Source: Methanosphaerula palustris E1-9c
GTDB taxonomy: Archaea > Halobacteriota > Methanomicrobia > Methanomicrobiales > Methanospirillaceae
Length of the DNA: 64,000 bases
Direction: 5' to 3'
NCBI RefSeq assembly: GCF_000021965.1
Contig: NC_011832.1
Span: 2,149,242 to 2,213,241, forward strand
The translations under genes and the position numbers were made by a program. The notes beneath the pieces are model-generated. The model did not search any database and was not told where the DNA came from. It saw only the letters and a program-made list of their open reading frames with translations. Positions 52,782 through 63,058 of this stretch are shown here, one piece after another (within the stretch, counting starts at the first letter, position 1; every line of letters starts with the position of its first letter).

Positions 52782-53606
52782 TCAGTACCGGTAGTACCGG
52801 CCCTTCTCATCGTACTCGCCCTGCGGCTCCGCTGAAACCTCCTCAGCAGCGACCTCCTTGAAGAGCAGCGCCTTGTAGGTGGTCATCAGGGTGAAGAAGA
52901 ACAGGAAACCGACAAAGTAAAGACCCGTGGTGATCATGGCCCCATTCGACCCGATCAGTGCGAAGAGTTGATCCTGAGTGAAGGCCGCCGCCTCGACGGG
53001 AGTCATCGTTGCGATCGGTGTCAATTGCTGGTACAGGGCCGCAGTCCAGATGACCAGCAACGGGACACCGATCCCCAGCGCAACCAGAATAGCAGCGAAC
53101 AGGAATCTGACCGCCGCCATTGGGACCCGGCTCACCACCGCAACGGACCGCCGGATCGCATTGAAGACGCTCTGTTCCTCAAAGACCGCAGCCGTGTCGT
53201 AGAAGAGCGTCAGCAGGGCAAAGACCGCGATCACCAGCATCATCACCAGCGCCACCAGCCCTACAGAATCGGTCTGAACCAGAGCCATCATCAGCCCGGT
53301 CGCGACGACCGCGATGGCCACCGCTCCGAACGCCACCAGCAGCCCCGGCAGCAATACACGGAAGTAGTTGCGCGAACCTTCTCGGATCAGACTTTTGAAT
53401 GAGGCATCATCGGCCTTGATCGCACCGTACACCGCTGCAAACGCAAACGGCATCAGCACCAGTTCCACGGCAAGCAGCCGCGGTGCGATGAACGTCTCCC
53501 CGGTCAGCGAGAACCAGATCTGGATGGCATCCAGCACGGCGATCAACACCCCCGGGATGAAGAGACCCGGCATCCGCTTGAGCAGTCGTAACGTGTCGAC
53601 GAACAC
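52782..53606 (-). CDS. DUF7847-like integral membrane protein, 274 aa
   Basis: Six hydrophobic spans are visible, among them LFIPGVLIAVLDAIQIWFSL and VALVMMLVIAVFALLTLFYD, with a charged C-terminal tail (EEVSAEPQGEYDEKGRYYRY). FEEQSVFNAIRRSVAVVSR is typical of DUF7847-like archaeal proteins. No function is known. It starts four bases after the pyruvate-kinase-C-like gene, so they form one transcript. Confidence 0.7.
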   Translation of the reverse strand: MFVDTLRLLKRMPGLFIPGVLIAVLDAIQIWFSLTGETFIAPRLLAVELVLMPFAFAAVYGAIKADDASFKSLIREGSRNYFRVLLPGLLVAFGAVAIAVVATGLMMALVQTDSVGLVALVMMLVIAVFALLTLFYDTAAVFEEQSVFNAIRRSVAVVSRVPMAAVRFLFAAILVALGIGVPLLVIWTAALYQQLTPIATMTPVEAAAFTQDQLFALIGSNGAMITTGLYFVGFLFFFTLMTTYKALLFKEVAAEEVSAEPQGEYDEKGRYYRY

Positions 53607-53610
53607 CCGT

Positions 53611-54201
53611 TCACCTCACGCGGGGCATCGCCGCGATCTCGCGAACCTGCAGATCGAAGAAGGAGGCGGTATACGAGGGTCTGATCACACAGACCGTATC
53701 CGCACCCGACCCGGTCCCTCCGACAGCGACCACCTCGTCATCGATGGAGATAATCCCCTGATCGGCTGCGATCAGCACGCACTCCACCGCAACCTTCAGC
53801 CCGACGGCGACGGTTTTACGGAGCGCCTCGGCGATCGCTTCAGTCCTCGAACCGCCGCCGACCTTTGGTGACCGTGCGAGCGACCGCTCAAGCCCGGAGA
53901 GGACATGGGTGCCGGTCACCACGGTGGCGCCGGCCGCCTTCAGGGTTGCAGCGGCTTCGGACGAAAACTCCCAGACACCCGGTTTCGTAAACCCATAGAC
54001 GTGAGTCACCACCACGAGCCGCAGACCGGCCTTCTGCACATACGGCAGAAAGGCGAGGGCCGTCGACCCGGTGGTACTGGCCAGCACGATGGTGCTGCAT
54101 CCAGCCTCCTCTGCCCGTGCAACCGCACAGGCTGCTGCGTCGGCCGTGTTTGCGGGTCCCGGCGAATCGAAGTAGATCGTGGATCTGGTTGTATAAGACA
54201 T
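53611..54201 (-). CDS. Pyruvate kinase C-terminal-domain-like protein, 196 aa
   Basis: A stand-alone version of the alpha/beta domain that regulates pyruvate kinases. ADAAACAVARAEEAGCSTIV and LASTTGSTALAFLPYV open it, RLVVVTHVYGF follows, and DEVVAVGGTGSGADTVCVIR closes it. It lacks the kinase barrel, so it is not pyruvate kinase. Such proteins are common in methanogens and their ligand is unknown. Confidence 0.8.
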   Translation of the reverse strand: MSYTTRSTIYFDSPGPANTADAAACAVARAEEAGCSTIVLASTTGSTALAFLPYVQKAGLRLVVVTHVYGFTKPGVWEFSSEAAATLKAAGATVVTGTHVLSGLERSLARSPKVGGGSRTEAIAEALRKTVAVGLKVAVECVLIAADQGIISIDDEVVAVGGTGSGADTVCVIRPSYTASFFDLQVREIAAMPRVR

Positions 54202-54284
54202 AGCCTCTTCCTCGTATGGATCAGCATAGGGAGGAGGATCCCGATAAAATGCTCGTCCGAACGGGAAGCAACTAAAAATAACGC

Positions 54285-54304
54285 GATCTGATCGGGATCA
54301 GATC
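54285..54304 (-). terminator. Hairpin spanning the DUF362 stop codon
   Basis: GATCTGATC-GG-GATCAGATC is a perfect 9-base inverted repeat with a 2-base centre. The stop codon of the minus-strand gene (54298-54300) lies inside it. On that strand a T-rich TTATTTTTAG follows, fitting a terminator. Confidence 0.5.
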
Positions 54305-55404
54305 TCGATCAGATCATATGCCCCGATGCCGAGGCCGATCTCTTCGGCGTACTGGACCTGCCGGCGTCCGTCGGTGACACACCGGAGGCCGGTGAACTTG
54401 TCCTCGCCGGCGGCGAAGTGATCGGTCAGCATGGTGTCGGAGAACCCGATCTGCTGATTCACCAGATCGAAGCTGGCTGCATCGATCGCCACCGGATCGT
54501 TGGAGGCCAGGATCCCGATGTCAGGGACGATCTGTCGGTCCGACCAGGGCACGCAGTCACAGTCCGGCGTGATGTTCAGCAGGAAGTTCATATATCCGAT
54601 CCTCCCCTCCTTGGTCTTCGCCGCCCCGGCAGCATACTCGACCATCCGTTCGGTGAACGTCGGGATATCGGTCTCCCAGTCCACATCGATCGCACGCTCC
54701 GGACAGACGGTCATGCATTCAAAGCAGCCGATACACCGGTCTTTACTGATCAGCGCCGCACCCTCGTCCATCCCGATCGCCTGCTGCGGACAGACCGGCA
54801 GACAGGTCTGGCAGCCGATACAGAGATCGCGAACGACCATCGGCCGGGCCGAATGCTGCTCCCGCTTGCCGGCCGGGGATGCACACCCCATTCCGAGATT
54901 CTTGATCGCCCCGCCAAACCCGGCCACCTCGTGCCCCTTGAAATGGGAGAGCACGATCATCGATCGGGCCGCCGCGATGTCGCCGGCGATCTTCACCGAG
55001 GAGAAGTGCTTCCCCTGCACCGGCACCGACGTGACATTGCCGCCGCGGAGCCCGTCGGCGATGATCACCGGGGCGTTGACCACCGCGTAGTCGAAACCAT
55101 GGCCGATGGCCGTGGTGATGTGGTCGACCGCATCGGACCGCGACCCCAGGTACAGGGTGTTGGTATCGGTCAGGAACGGCCGGGAACCCGACTCCTTCAC
55201 CTTGTCCACCACCTGCCTGACCAGGACCGGGTTGATATACCCGTCACCGCCGGCCTCACCGAAGTGAAGCTTGATGGCCGTTGCCTCGCTGGGTGTGAGA
55301 TGCCCGGCAAACCCTGCCCGTTCGAAGAGGGCACGCACCCTGCTGATCTTGTTCTCACCAGGGGACCTGGCCCGCACACGTGCAAAATATACCGGAGACG
55401 CCAT
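54298..55404 (-). CDS. DUF362 protein with two [4Fe-4S] clusters, 368 aa
   Basis: The N-terminal 190 residues are the DUF362 domain (TAIKLHFGEAGGDGYINPVL, IVLSHFKGHEVAGFGGAIKN). A two-cluster ferredoxin part follows, with CIGCQTCLPVCP and CIGCFECMTVCP. The C-terminus returns to DUF362 (PDIGILASNDPVAIDAASFD). It is a cytoplasmic iron-sulfur protein of unknown electron partner. It is divergent from the AIM24-like gene, with 111 bases between them. Confidence 0.9.
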   Translation of the reverse strand: MASPVYFARVRARSPGENKISRVRALFERAGFAGHLTPSEATAIKLHFGEAGGDGYINPVLVRQVVDKVKESGSRPFLTDTNTLYLGSRSDAVDHITTAIGHGFDYAVVNAPVIIADGLRGGNVTSVPVQGKHFSSVKIAGDIAAARSMIVLSHFKGHEVAGFGGAIKNLGMGCASPAGKREQHSARPMVVRDLCIGCQTCLPVCPQQAIGMDEGAALISKDRCIGCFECMTVCPERAIDVDWETDIPTFTERMVEYAAGAAKTKEGRIGYMNFLLNITPDCDCVPWSDRQIVPDIGILASNDPVAIDAASFDLVNQQIGFSDTMLTDHFAAGEDKFTGLRCVTDGRRQVQYAEEIGLGIGAYDLIEI

Positions 55405-55515
55405 ACCGGATACTATGCACTGAATCTTCTGATAAAAGATTCGACATATCCGATACCTCCATCACCGGGATCCAGTTCCACAACATTTTTTATACCGGCT
55501 GCCAGAGGAACTGGC

Positions 55516-56205
55516 ATGCAGTACACGATAACAGGCGACAACCTGCAGATGGTCACCCTCTCCCTTGTAGAGGGTGAAGAGATCGCCGCCGAAGCCGGGG
55601 CGATGGTCAATATGAGCGGCAATATGAAGATGACCAGTGCGGTGACCGGCGGGCTCTTCAAGGGGCTGAAACGGATGGTAACCGGCGAGAGTTTCTTCCT
55701 CTCCCACTTCACCCCATCCGGGGGCGGAGGACAGGTGGCCTTCGCCGGGAACGTGCCCGGCAAGATCGTTCCGGTCTCCTTCAACGGGAACGAATTCATC
55801 GCCCAGCGGGACGCCTACCTCTGCGCAGAGATGGGGGTCGACCTGGACATCGCCTTCACCAAACGGATCCGGGCCGGCATCTTCGGCGGCGAAGGGTTCG
55901 TGATGCAGAAACTGAGCGGTCACGGAACGGCCTTCCTCCACTGCTGCGGGGATGTCGTTGAGATGACCCTCGCCCCGGACCAGGTGATGAAGGTCCAGAC
56001 CGGGCTGGTCGTCGGGTTCGATTCGACGGTCAGGTACGACATCGCCCGTGCCGGCGGGGTCACCACCATCCTCTTCGGCGGGGAAGGGCTCTTTCTGACG
56101 ACACTGCAGGGGCCCGGAAAGGTGGTGCTCCAGTCGATGGACGTGGCAAAACTGGCACAGGCGCTCACACCGTTCCTGCCTCATCCCGAATCCGGGTCAC
56201 AATGA
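55516..56205 (+). CDS. AIM24/TIGR00266-family protein, 229 aa
   Basis: ATG 55516 is chosen: AGAGGAA precedes it, and TTTTTTATACC near 55487-55497 is a likely TATA box. The open frame upstream to 54418 is antisense to the DUF362 gene. The protein is rich in beta strands with glycine turns: EEIAAEAGAMVNMSGNMKMT, FFLSHFTPSGGGGQVAFAGN and GFVMQKLSGHGTAFLHCCGD are family marks. The function of the family is unknown; a tryptophan-RNA-binding-protein-like fold has been described for relatives. Confidence 0.85.
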   Translation: MQYTITGDNLQMVTLSLVEGEEIAAEAGAMVNMSGNMKMTSAVTGGLFKGLKRMVTGESFFLSHFTPSGGGGQVAFAGNVPGKIVPVSFNGNEFIAQRDAYLCAEMGVDLDIAFTKRIRAGIFGGEGFVMQKLSGHGTAFLHCCGDVVEMTLAPDQVMKVQTGLVVGFDSTVRYDIARAGGVTTILFGGEGLFLTTLQGPGKVVLQSMDVAKLAQALTPFLPHPESGSQ

Positions 56206-56411
56206 TGAGAGGGATTATTCAGGAGCCCCTCAACCATTTATTATCATCCCTCACCCTCCCGGAACCGGGAATCATCGTTCGAGGAAAACGGACGCATAAC
56301 AACCTGGTGCACATAATCTCTTCGATCGTTGCCGCTTCTCGAACGTCTGATTAAGAAAGTCTAATTAAACATAAAACCGGAGATAATAGTGAAGATTAAA
56401 GGGGTGCATGC

Positions 56412-58697
56412 ATGAACGAAGTGCCGAATATTCTATGGCTCGAGGAGATAAGGAAAGAGGATATTCCCTCCGTAGGAGGGAAAGGTGCTTCACTCGGTGA
56501 GATGGCATCCATCGGACTTCCGGTCCCGAAAGCATTTGTGGTGACAGCTCAGGCATTCCGCAGGTTCCTGGTTGAGACAGGACTTGAGGATACACTGTTC
56601 CAGAGGATGGAGAAACTCGATGTCGAGAACAACGAATCTCTCGAGGCAACAGCTGCAGAGGCAATAGCATCAGTTATTGATGCAATGATGCCACAGAAGA
56701 TCCAGGACGATATCAAAGCAGCATACCATAAAATGTCTCCAGAGGAGATGATCGTCGCGGTCAGGTCGAGTGCGACCGCAGAGGATCTCCCGGATGCCAG
56801 TTTTGCAGGGCAGCAGGAGACATACCTGAATATCAAAGGGGTCGATGACCTGATCGAAGCGGTCAAGATGTGCTGGGCCTCGCTCTATGGAGCCCGGGCC
56901 ATCTACTACCGCTCAAAGCAGGGATTCGACGACCGGAGTGTGAACATCGCCGTCGTCATACAGCAGCTGGTCCACTCCGAGAAGGCCGGCGTGATGTTCT
57001 CCAGTCACCCGGTGACCGGCGAGCCGCTGACGATCATCGAAGGTTCGTGGGGGCTCGGTGAAGCCGTCGTATCAGGCACGGTCTCTCCTGACAACTATAT
57101 CTTCGACCAGCGGACCGAGAAGGTCGTCGACCAGTTAATCGCCAACAAGAAGGTCGAGATCGTCCCTGACGGCAGGAAGGGGACGAAGGTCGTCGAGGTC
57201 TCACCCTCCAGGCAGGACGCCCAGGTCCTCTCGAACGATGAGGTGGCCAGGCTCGCGATGTTCGGCAAGATCGCCGAGGACCACTACGGTGTTCCTCAGG
57301 ATGTTGAATGGTCGATCATCGGAAATTCGCTCTATATTCTGCAGTCCCGCCCGATCACGACGATCGGAATGGCGAACGGGAAGAACGCACCCCTGCCCAC
57401 CGGGGCTATCCAGGGGAAGATCCTCGTCCAGGGCCAGGGAGCCTCTCCGGGGATTGCAACCGGCAAAGTCGTGATCCTGATGGACGCAAAGGACATCGGG
57501 ATCGTCAAGGAGGGCGACATCCTGGTCACCCGGATGACCAACCCCGACATGGTCCCTGCGATGCGCAAGGTGAAGGCGATCGTGACCGACGAGGGCGGAA
57601 TGACCTGCCACGCCGCGATCGTCAGCAGGGAACTCGGCACACCGGCCGTGGTCGGAACCAGAAACGGAACCGGTACCCTCAGACAGGGGCAACTGGTGAC
57701 CGTCGACGGTGAGAAGGGAGTCGTCTACGAGGGGGCAGTCCAGGCTGCACCAGCAGCGGCAAACGCCGGGCAGCCGGTGGCAGCCGCGGCGCCGGTGATC
57801 ACCGCCACCAGCGTGAAGGTGAACGTCTCGCTTCCAGAAGCTGCGCAGCGGGCTGCAGCCACCGGAGCGGACGGGGTCGGGCTGCTCAGGATCGAGCATC
57901 TGATCCTCGGGCTGAACAAGACGCCGAACTGGTTCATCAAGAACGGAAAGGAAGAGGAGTTCATCCTCGAACTCTACAACGGGATCAAGACCGTGCTGGA
58001 CGCGTTCCCGGGGAAACCGGTCTGGGTCCGGACTCTCGACGCACCGACCGACGAGTTCCGGAACATGGAGGGCGGCGAGGACGAGCCGATCGAACACAAC
58101 CCGATGCTCGGATGGCGTGGAATCAGGCGCGACCTCCGGAGCCCCGAACAGTTCAGGATGCAGGTCGAGGCATTCAAGCGGCTCTGGAACGAGGGCTACG
58201 ACAACATGGGCCTGATGTTCCCGCTGGTCGGGCATCCTGACGAGTTCATCCAGGCCAAGGCGATGCTCGCCGGCTGGGGTGTCGACGTCGAGAAGGTGAC
58301 GCTCGGTATCATGATCGAGATCCCGAGCAGCGCCGTCCTGATCGAGGACTTTGCCAAGTGCGGGATCAAGTTTGCCTCGTTCGGCACCAACGATCTGATC
58401 CAGTACACGCTGGCGATCGACCGGAACAACGAGCACCTGACCGATATGTACAAGCCCAAGCACCCGGCCGTGCTGAAACTGATCGACTCTGCGATCAGGG
58501 TCTGTAGAGACTACGGAATCGAATGCTCGATCTGCGGTCAGGCCGGATCTGACCCGGTGATGGCAGAGTGGCTCGTCGATCACGGCATCAGCAGTATATC
58601 AGCAAACATCGACGCAATCGCTAAGATCCGACATGCCGTGGCACGCACCGAGCAGCGGATACTTCTTGAAGCGGCGAGAAAGAACAATGCTCAATAA
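56412..58697 (+). CDS. ppsA: Phosphoenolpyruvate synthase, 761 aa
   Basis: Converts pyruvate and ATP to phosphoenolpyruvate, AMP and phosphate for gluconeogenesis. The N-terminal ATP-binding domain opens with VGGKGASLGEMASIGLPVP and has VAVRSSATAEDLPDASFAGQ. The phosphohistidine domain shows GGMTCHAAIVSRELGTPAVV. The C-terminal barrel has SFGTNDLIQYTLAIDR and the catalytic CGQAGSDP. Complete. The last 11 bases overlap mfnA. GGGGTG precedes the ATG. The 206 bases before it hold no gene. Confidence 0.97.
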   Translation: MNEVPNILWLEEIRKEDIPSVGGKGASLGEMASIGLPVPKAFVVTAQAFRRFLVETGLEDTLFQRMEKLDVENNESLEATAAEAIASVIDAMMPQKIQDDIKAAYHKMSPEEMIVAVRSSATAEDLPDASFAGQQETYLNIKGVDDLIEAVKMCWASLYGARAIYYRSKQGFDDRSVNIAVVIQQLVHSEKAGVMFSSHPVTGEPLTIIEGSWGLGEAVVSGTVSPDNYIFDQRTEKVVDQLIANKKVEIVPDGRKGTKVVEVSPSRQDAQVLSNDEVARLAMFGKIAEDHYGVPQDVEWSIIGNSLYILQSRPITTIGMANGKNAPLPTGAIQGKILVQGQGASPGIATGKVVILMDAKDIGIVKEGDILVTRMTNPDMVPAMRKVKAIVTDEGGMTCHAAIVSRELGTPAVVGTRNGTGTLRQGQLVTVDGEKGVVYEGAVQAAPAAANAGQPVAAAAPVITATSVKVNVSLPEAAQRAAATGADGVGLLRIEHLILGLNKTPNWFIKNGKEEEFILELYNGIKTVLDAFPGKPVWVRTLDAPTDEFRNMEGGEDEPIEHNPMLGWRGIRRDLRSPEQFRMQVEAFKRLWNEGYDNMGLMFPLVGHPDEFIQAKAMLAGWGVDVEKVTLGIMIEIPSSAVLIEDFAKCGIKFASFGTNDLIQYTLAIDRNNEHLTDMYKPKHPAVLKLIDSAIRVCRDYGIECSICGQAGSDPVMAEWLVDHGISSISANIDAIAKIRHAVARTEQRILLEAARKNNAQ

Positions 58698-59778
58698 AGG
58701 GCTGGCTGAGGAAGAACTCTTCTCTTTCCTCTCGAAAAAGAGAGAGGAAGACCTCTGTCACTCTCATATTTTAAGTTCGATGTGCACGGTACCTCACCCA
58801 ATTGCGGTGAAGGCACATCTGATGTTCATGGAGACGAACCTCGGAGATCCGGGTCTCTTTCCGGGCACCGCCTCTCTCGAACGGCTGCTGATCGAGCGGC
58901 TCGGCGACCTCTTTCACCACAGGGAGGCCGGCGGATATGCGACCTCGGGCGGGACCGAGTCGAACATCCAGGCCCTTCGGATTGCAAAAGCTCAAAAGAA
59001 GGTCGACAAACCGAACGTGGTGATCCCCGAGACCTCGCACTTCTCGTTCAAGAAGGCCTGCGACATACTCGGGATCCAGATGAAGACCGTCCCGGCGGAC
59101 CGGTCCATGCGGACTGACATCAGTGAGGTCAGCGATGCGATCGATAAGAATACGATCGCCCTGGTCGGAATAGCAGGGAGCACCGAGTACGGGATGGTGG
59201 ATGACATCGGTGCCCTCGCCACGATCGCAGAGGAGGAAGATCTCTACCTGCATGTCGATGCGGCATTCGGGGGGCTTGTAATACCGTTCCTCCCGAACCC
59301 CCCGGCCTTCGACTTCGCCCTCCCCGGGGTCTCCTCGATCGCCGTCGACCCGCATAAGATGGGGATGAGCACCCTGCCGGCAGGGGCGCTGCTGGTCCGC
59401 GAACCACAGATGCTCGGGCTGTTGAACATCGACACCCCGTACCTGACCGTCAAGCAGGAGTACACCCTGGCCGGCACCAGGCCGGGCGCCTCGGTGGCCG
59501 GGGCTCTTGCTGTCCTCGATTACATGGGCAGGGACGGAATGGAGGCAGTGGTGGCCGGGTGCATGAAGAATACCAGCCGGCTGATCCGGGGGATGGAGAC
59601 ACTCGGGTTCCCGAGGGCCGTGACCCCGGACGTGAACGTGGCCACCTTCATCACAAACCATCCGGCCCCGAAGAACTGGGTCGTATCCCAGACCCGACGG
59701 GGACACATGCGAATCATCTGCATGCCGCACGTGACCGCCGACATGATCGAACAGTTCCTCATAGACATTGGAGAATAA
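58687..59778 (+). CDS. mfnA: L-tyrosine decarboxylase, 363 aa
   Basis: A pyridoxal-phosphate enzyme that makes tyramine for methanofuran (and may decarboxylate aspartate in some archaea). ATG 58687 is used; the longer frame from 58633 lies inside pps[21 protein letters not shown] and [12 protein letters not shown] are typical, and [11 protein letters not shown] carries the cofactor lysine (K224). It overlaps ppsA by 11 bases, so expression is coupled to gluconeogenesis. Length is standard for archaeal MfnA. Confidence 0.95.
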   Translation: MLNKGLAEEELFSFLSKKREEDLCHSHILSSMCTVPHPIAVKAHLMFMETNLGDPGLFPGTASLERLLIERLGDLFHHREAGGYATSGGTESNIQALRIAKAQKKVDKPNVVIPETSHFSFKKACDILGIQMKTVPADRSMRTDISEVSDAIDKNTIALVGIAGSTEYGMVDDIGALATIAEEEDLYLHVDAAFGGLVIPFLPNPPAFDFALPGVSSIAVDPHKMGMSTLPAGALLVREPQMLGLLNIDTPYLTVKQEYTLAGTRPGASVAGALAVLDYMGRDGMEAVVAGCMKNTSRLIRGMETLGFPRAVTPDVNVATFITNHPAPKNWVVSQTRRGHMRIICMPHVTADMIEQFLIDIGE

Positions 59779-59789
59779 GTGAGACTAGA

Positions 59790-60338
59790 ATGCTTGAAAA
59801 ATTGGTGACGTCCCTAGAGACCTGTCCGATGGTGCAGCGGAATGGATACAACTATTTTATTCACCCCATCTCCGACGGGGTGCCGATCGTTGAACCCGAA
59901 CTCCTGCGGGAGATCGGGTGTGCGATGGTGAAGATGCTGGACCTGGATAAGGTCGACAAGATCGTGGTCGCCGAGGCGATGGGGATCCATATCGGAACGG
60001 TCCTCTCCCTGATGACCGGCATCCCGATGAACATCGTCAGAAAGCGGGAGTATAAACTCCCCGGCGAGGTGGCGGTCCACCAGACCACCGGCTACTCCAA
60101 GGGGGAGCTGTACCTGAACGGCCTCTTCGCAGGCGATCGCGTGGTGATCATCGACGACGTGATCTCCACCGGCGGGACGGCACGGGCACTCCTCTCGGCC
60201 CTCGGGCAGATCGGTGTCGACGTGGTCGACATCTGCGTTGTGATCCAGCGCGGGAACCCGGATATCGGCAGGGATTATAAATCACTGACGAAGATCGAGG
60301 TGAACGAACGGGTCCATGTCATCGATAAACACTGCTGA
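59790..60338 (+). CDS. hpt: Hypoxanthine phosphoribosyltransferase, archaeal type, 182 aa
   Basis: Salvages hypoxanthine (and guanine) to nucleotides with PRPP. The start at 59790 removes an upstream extension that is antisense or frameshifted mfn[21 protein letters not shown] is the archaeal HPT opening, and [20 protein letters not shown] is the PRPP-binding motif. Its 3' end overlaps dph2 by 23 bases. Confidence 0.93.
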   Translation: MLEKLVTSLETCPMVQRNGYNYFIHPISDGVPIVEPELLREIGCAMVKMLDLDKVDKIVVAEAMGIHIGTVLSLMTGIPMNIVRKREYKLPGEVAVHQTTGYSKGELYLNGLFAGDRVVIIDDVISTGGTARALLSALGQIGVDVVDICVVIQRGNPDIGRDYKSLTKIEVNERVHVIDKHC

Positions 60339-61263
60339 CCTGATCGGAGAACTCCACCGACGGGGGGCTCACCGTGTCGCACTCCAACTCCCGGAGGGGC
60401 TGAAGCGGCAGGGAGCCGGGTTGGCCGGGGACCTGAAGGCAGCCGGCTTCTCAGTGATTCTGAGCGGGGACCCCTGTTACGGGGCCTGTGACCTGGCCCT
60501 CTCCGCCCTGGCCGAGGCCGACGTGCTGGTGCATATCGGGCACACCCCGGTCGAGGATCACCCGCAGGTGATCTGCCTGCCCTTCGAGCAGGACTTCGAT
60601 CTCTCCTCCCTGGACCAGGCCATCCCCCTGCTGCAGGAGAGACGGATTGGCCTCATAACCACCGTTCAGCACGCCCACCTCCTCGCTGCTGCCGCACAGT
60701 ACCTGGCTGACCATGGGATCGAGGCCGTGATCAGAGATGGTGCTGGGCGGACCCCGGCAGCCGGCCAGGTACTCGGGTGCACCTACCGGGCGGCACGGAT
60801 CGATGGAGTGAACGAGATCCTCTTCATCGGGACCGGTCTCTTCCATCCGATCGGGGTGCAGCTGGCCACCGGGAAACGGGTGATCGCCCTCGACCCGTTC
60901 ACACGGAATGCCGGGGTGGTCGACAGTTCACGCCTCCTTCGGCGCAGGTTCGGGCTGATCGAGCAGGCAAAAGAGGCAGAATCCTATGGAATCCTGCTCA
61001 GTACCAAATCGGGCCAGCGACGGGCGGCCCTGGCAGAACGCCTGGCCTCCCTCGATGACCGAGCGATGATCGTCACCCTCCAGGAGGTGAGCCCTGACGC
61101 ACTGCTGAACCTCGGATTCGGGTGCTACGTGAACACGGCCTGTCCGAGGATCGCCTACGACGACCAGGTCCGGTTCCCGGTACCGGTGATCACCCCTGAA
61201 GAGTTCGAGATCGTCTGTGGTCAGCGGAACTGGGACGACTACGCAGTCGACGAGATACGATGA
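60316..61263 (+). CDS. dph2: Diphthamide biosynthesis radical SAM enzyme Dph2, 315 aa
   Basis: Transfers the 3-amino-3-carboxypropyl group of SAM to a histidine of elongation factor 2. The three cluster-binding cysteines sit in separate domains as expected: [22 protein letters not shown] and [25 protein letters not shown] is the usual opening. It overlaps hpt upstream and the methyltransferase downstream by four bases. Confidence 0.93.
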   Translation: MSSINTADLIGELHRRGAHRVALQLPEGLKRQGAGLAGDLKAAGFSVILSGDPCYGACDLALSALAEADVLVHIGHTPVEDHPQVICLPFEQDFDLSSLDQAIPLLQERRIGLITTVQHAHLLAAAAQYLADHGIEAVIRDGAGRTPAAGQVLGCTYRAARIDGVNEILFIGTGLFHPIGVQLATGKRVIALDPFTRNAGVVDSSRLLRRRFGLIEQAKEAESYGILLSTKSGQRRAALAERLASLDDRAMIVTLQEVSPDALLNLGFGCYVNTACPRIAYDDQVRFPVPVITPEEFEIVCGQRNWDDYAVDEIR

Positions 61264-61874
61264 AACTGAAGAACCTGGAGATGGCCCTCGAGAAACTCAA
61301 TACCTTTGAGCGCCCGAGAGCAGACCTGGAACAGTACCAGACGCCGGCCCCAGTCGCGGCCAGGCTCCTCTATCATGCCCTGATGCAGGGAGACCTCGAG
61401 GACCGTTCGATCCTCGACCTCGGATGCGGCACCGGTGTCCTCACCTGCGGGGCAGCGATGATGGGAGCCGTCAGCGTCACCGGCATCGACATCGATGCCA
61501 GGGCCATTCAGGTCGCAGAAGCGAACGCAAGACGCTGTGGTATTTCGGCCACCTTCATCACCGGGGATGTGAGCGACCAGACGCTCCCCCTCGACGGTCC
61601 CTTCGATACGGTGATCATGAACCCTCCGTTCGGGGCTCAGAAGAAACATGCTGACCGGCCGTTCATCGACCGTGCCCTGCTTGCAGGGAAGGTGGTCTAC
61701 GGGATCTTCAACCAGGGGTCGCTCCCATTCATCCAGAGTTATATCGAAGGCAGAGCGACGATCGAGAGCGTCGTCGCCGCAGCCTTCCCAATCAAAAAAA
61801 CTTTTTCATTTCACAAAGAACGGATACGGGAGATCCCGGTCGAGATCGTTCTTTTGAGGCGAATCGAAGCGTGA
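61260..61874 (+). CDS. METTL5-like N6-adenine methyltransferase, 204 aa
   Basis: A class I methyltransferase with motif I LDLGCGTGVLTCGAAMMGA and the catalytic NPPFGAQKKHADRPF, which is the adenine-N6 signature in the METTL5 arrangement. Eukaryotic METTL5 modifies 18S rRNA, so a small-subunit rRNA target is inferred. The opening LEQYQTPAPVAARLLYHAL fits. It overlaps both neighbours by four bases. Confidence 0.88.
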   Translation: MKLKNLEMALEKLNTFERPRADLEQYQTPAPVAARLLYHALMQGDLEDRSILDLGCGTGVLTCGAAMMGAVSVTGIDIDARAIQVAEANARRCGISATFITGDVSDQTLPLDGPFDTVIMNPPFGAQKKHADRPFIDRALLAGKVVYGIFNQGSLPFIQSYIEGRATIESVVAAAFPIKKTFSFHKERIREIPVEIVLLRRIEA

Positions 61875-63058
61875 AAGAAGAGACATCCACAATTCTTGGC
61901 TTATCGTCAGCTCACCTGGTCACTGACATCTATATGACCGTCATCCCGGCGGTCCTGCCGTACCTGATCGCTCATCACGATCTCTCGTATTTTCTTGCAG
62001 GGCTGCTGGTCACCATCTACAACCTCGCATCCTCGATGACCCAGCCGCTCTTCGGCTGGCTGGCAGATACCCGGGGGTTCATGATCCCGCTGGTGCTGAG
62101 CGTCACCGGCAGCGCCGTCTTCATCTCCCTGATGGGGTTCACCGATTCGTTCCCCCTGCTGGCCCTCTGTGCCGGAATCGCCGCACTCGGCCACGGCTCG
62201 TTCCACCCGATCGGCCTCTCCTGCATCAGCCGGTTCTGCACCGACCAGAATCGAGGTCGGATGCTCTCGTACTTTGTGGTCGGGGGGAACATCGGGTTCG
62301 CCCTGGGTCCGGTGCTGGCCGGCATCGCCCTCGCCGTTGCAGGGCTCCAGGGAATGGCCCTGCTCCTGCTGCCAGTCCTCGTGCTGGTACCGGTTCTCCG
62401 TCGGATCCACCCGGACCTCTCCAGCCGGCTGAATCCTGAGAATGAAATCCATACAGAAAGTCCCCATCCATCACACTGGCCGTTCCTGCTGCTGATGTTC
62501 GCCTCGACATTTCGGGCCTGGGGGCTCTTCGGCGTGGTCGCGTTCCTGCCGTCCTACATGGTCCAACTCGGCTACCCGGTGATGAGCGCGGATCTGAGCA
62601 TCTCGTTCATGCTGATCGGAGGGGTGATCGGACAGATCGCCGGTGGAAGACTCTCCGATCGCTACGGACGCAAAGAGTTCGTCCTCGCCGCCCTGGGCCT
62701 CTCGATCCCCTGTTTCTACGGGTTCCTGCTCCTGCCAGGGATCTACTCGCTCGCCTCGCTCCTTCTCTTCGGGTTCTGGCTCTGGTCCACCTTCTCGGTG
62801 ACCGTCGCGATGTCCCATGAACTCCTCCCGAACAACATCGGCCTCGCCTCGGGTTCGATCATGGGGGTCGTGGTCGGAGCCGGCGGCCTCGGGGTCGCCC
62901 TGAACGGGATGCTCGCTGACCAGAGTTCGCTGTTGACCGCGATGATGGTGCTGCCGGTGACCATAGCGGTCAGCGTCATTCTCTTCCTGGTCACCCCGTA
63001 TCCGCTGAAGATCGGTCGGCTAGTTGCCGGCCATCTCCATCGGCATCATTCAATCTAA
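61871..63058 (+). CDS. MFS transporter, Fsr-like, 395 aa
   Basis: A 12-span major facilitator. STILGLSSAHLVTDIYMTVI and PALPYLI-like VIPAVLPYLIAHHD resemble the fosmidomycin-resistance (Fsr) branch, and the loop GWLADTRGF after span 2 is the MFS signature. A charged loop near residue 190 divides the halves. It starts with GTG overlapping the methyltransferase stop. The substrate is unknown; drug export is a guess from the family. Confidence 0.85.
   Translation: MKEETSTILGLSSAHLVTDIYMTVIPAVLPYLIAHHDLSYFLAGLLVTIYNLASSMTQPLFGWLADTRGFMIPLVLSVTGSAVFISLMGFTDSFPLLALCAGIAALGHGSFHPIGLSCISRFCTDQNRGRMLSYFVVGGNIGFALGPVLAGIALAVAGLQGMALLLLPVLVLVPVLRRIHPDLSSRLNPENEIHTESPHPSHWPFLLLMFASTFRAWGLFGVVAFLPSYMVQLGYPVMSADLSISFMLIGGVIGQIAGGRLSDRYGRKEFVLAALGLSIPCFYGFLLLPGIYSLASLLLFGFWLWSTFSVTVAMSHELLPNNIGLASGSIMGVVVGAGGLGVALNGMLADQSSLLTAMMVLPVTIAVSVILFLVTPYPLKIGRLVAGHLHRHHSI

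Noticed and set aside
54418-55515. N-terminal extension of the AIM24-like protein
   Set aside because: This part of the frame is antisense to the DUF362 gene. The promoter and ribosome site lie just before 55516.
57201-58583. 460-codon minus-strand frame
   Set aside because: Antisense shadow of ppsA, with arginine/aspartate-rich composition and no domain.
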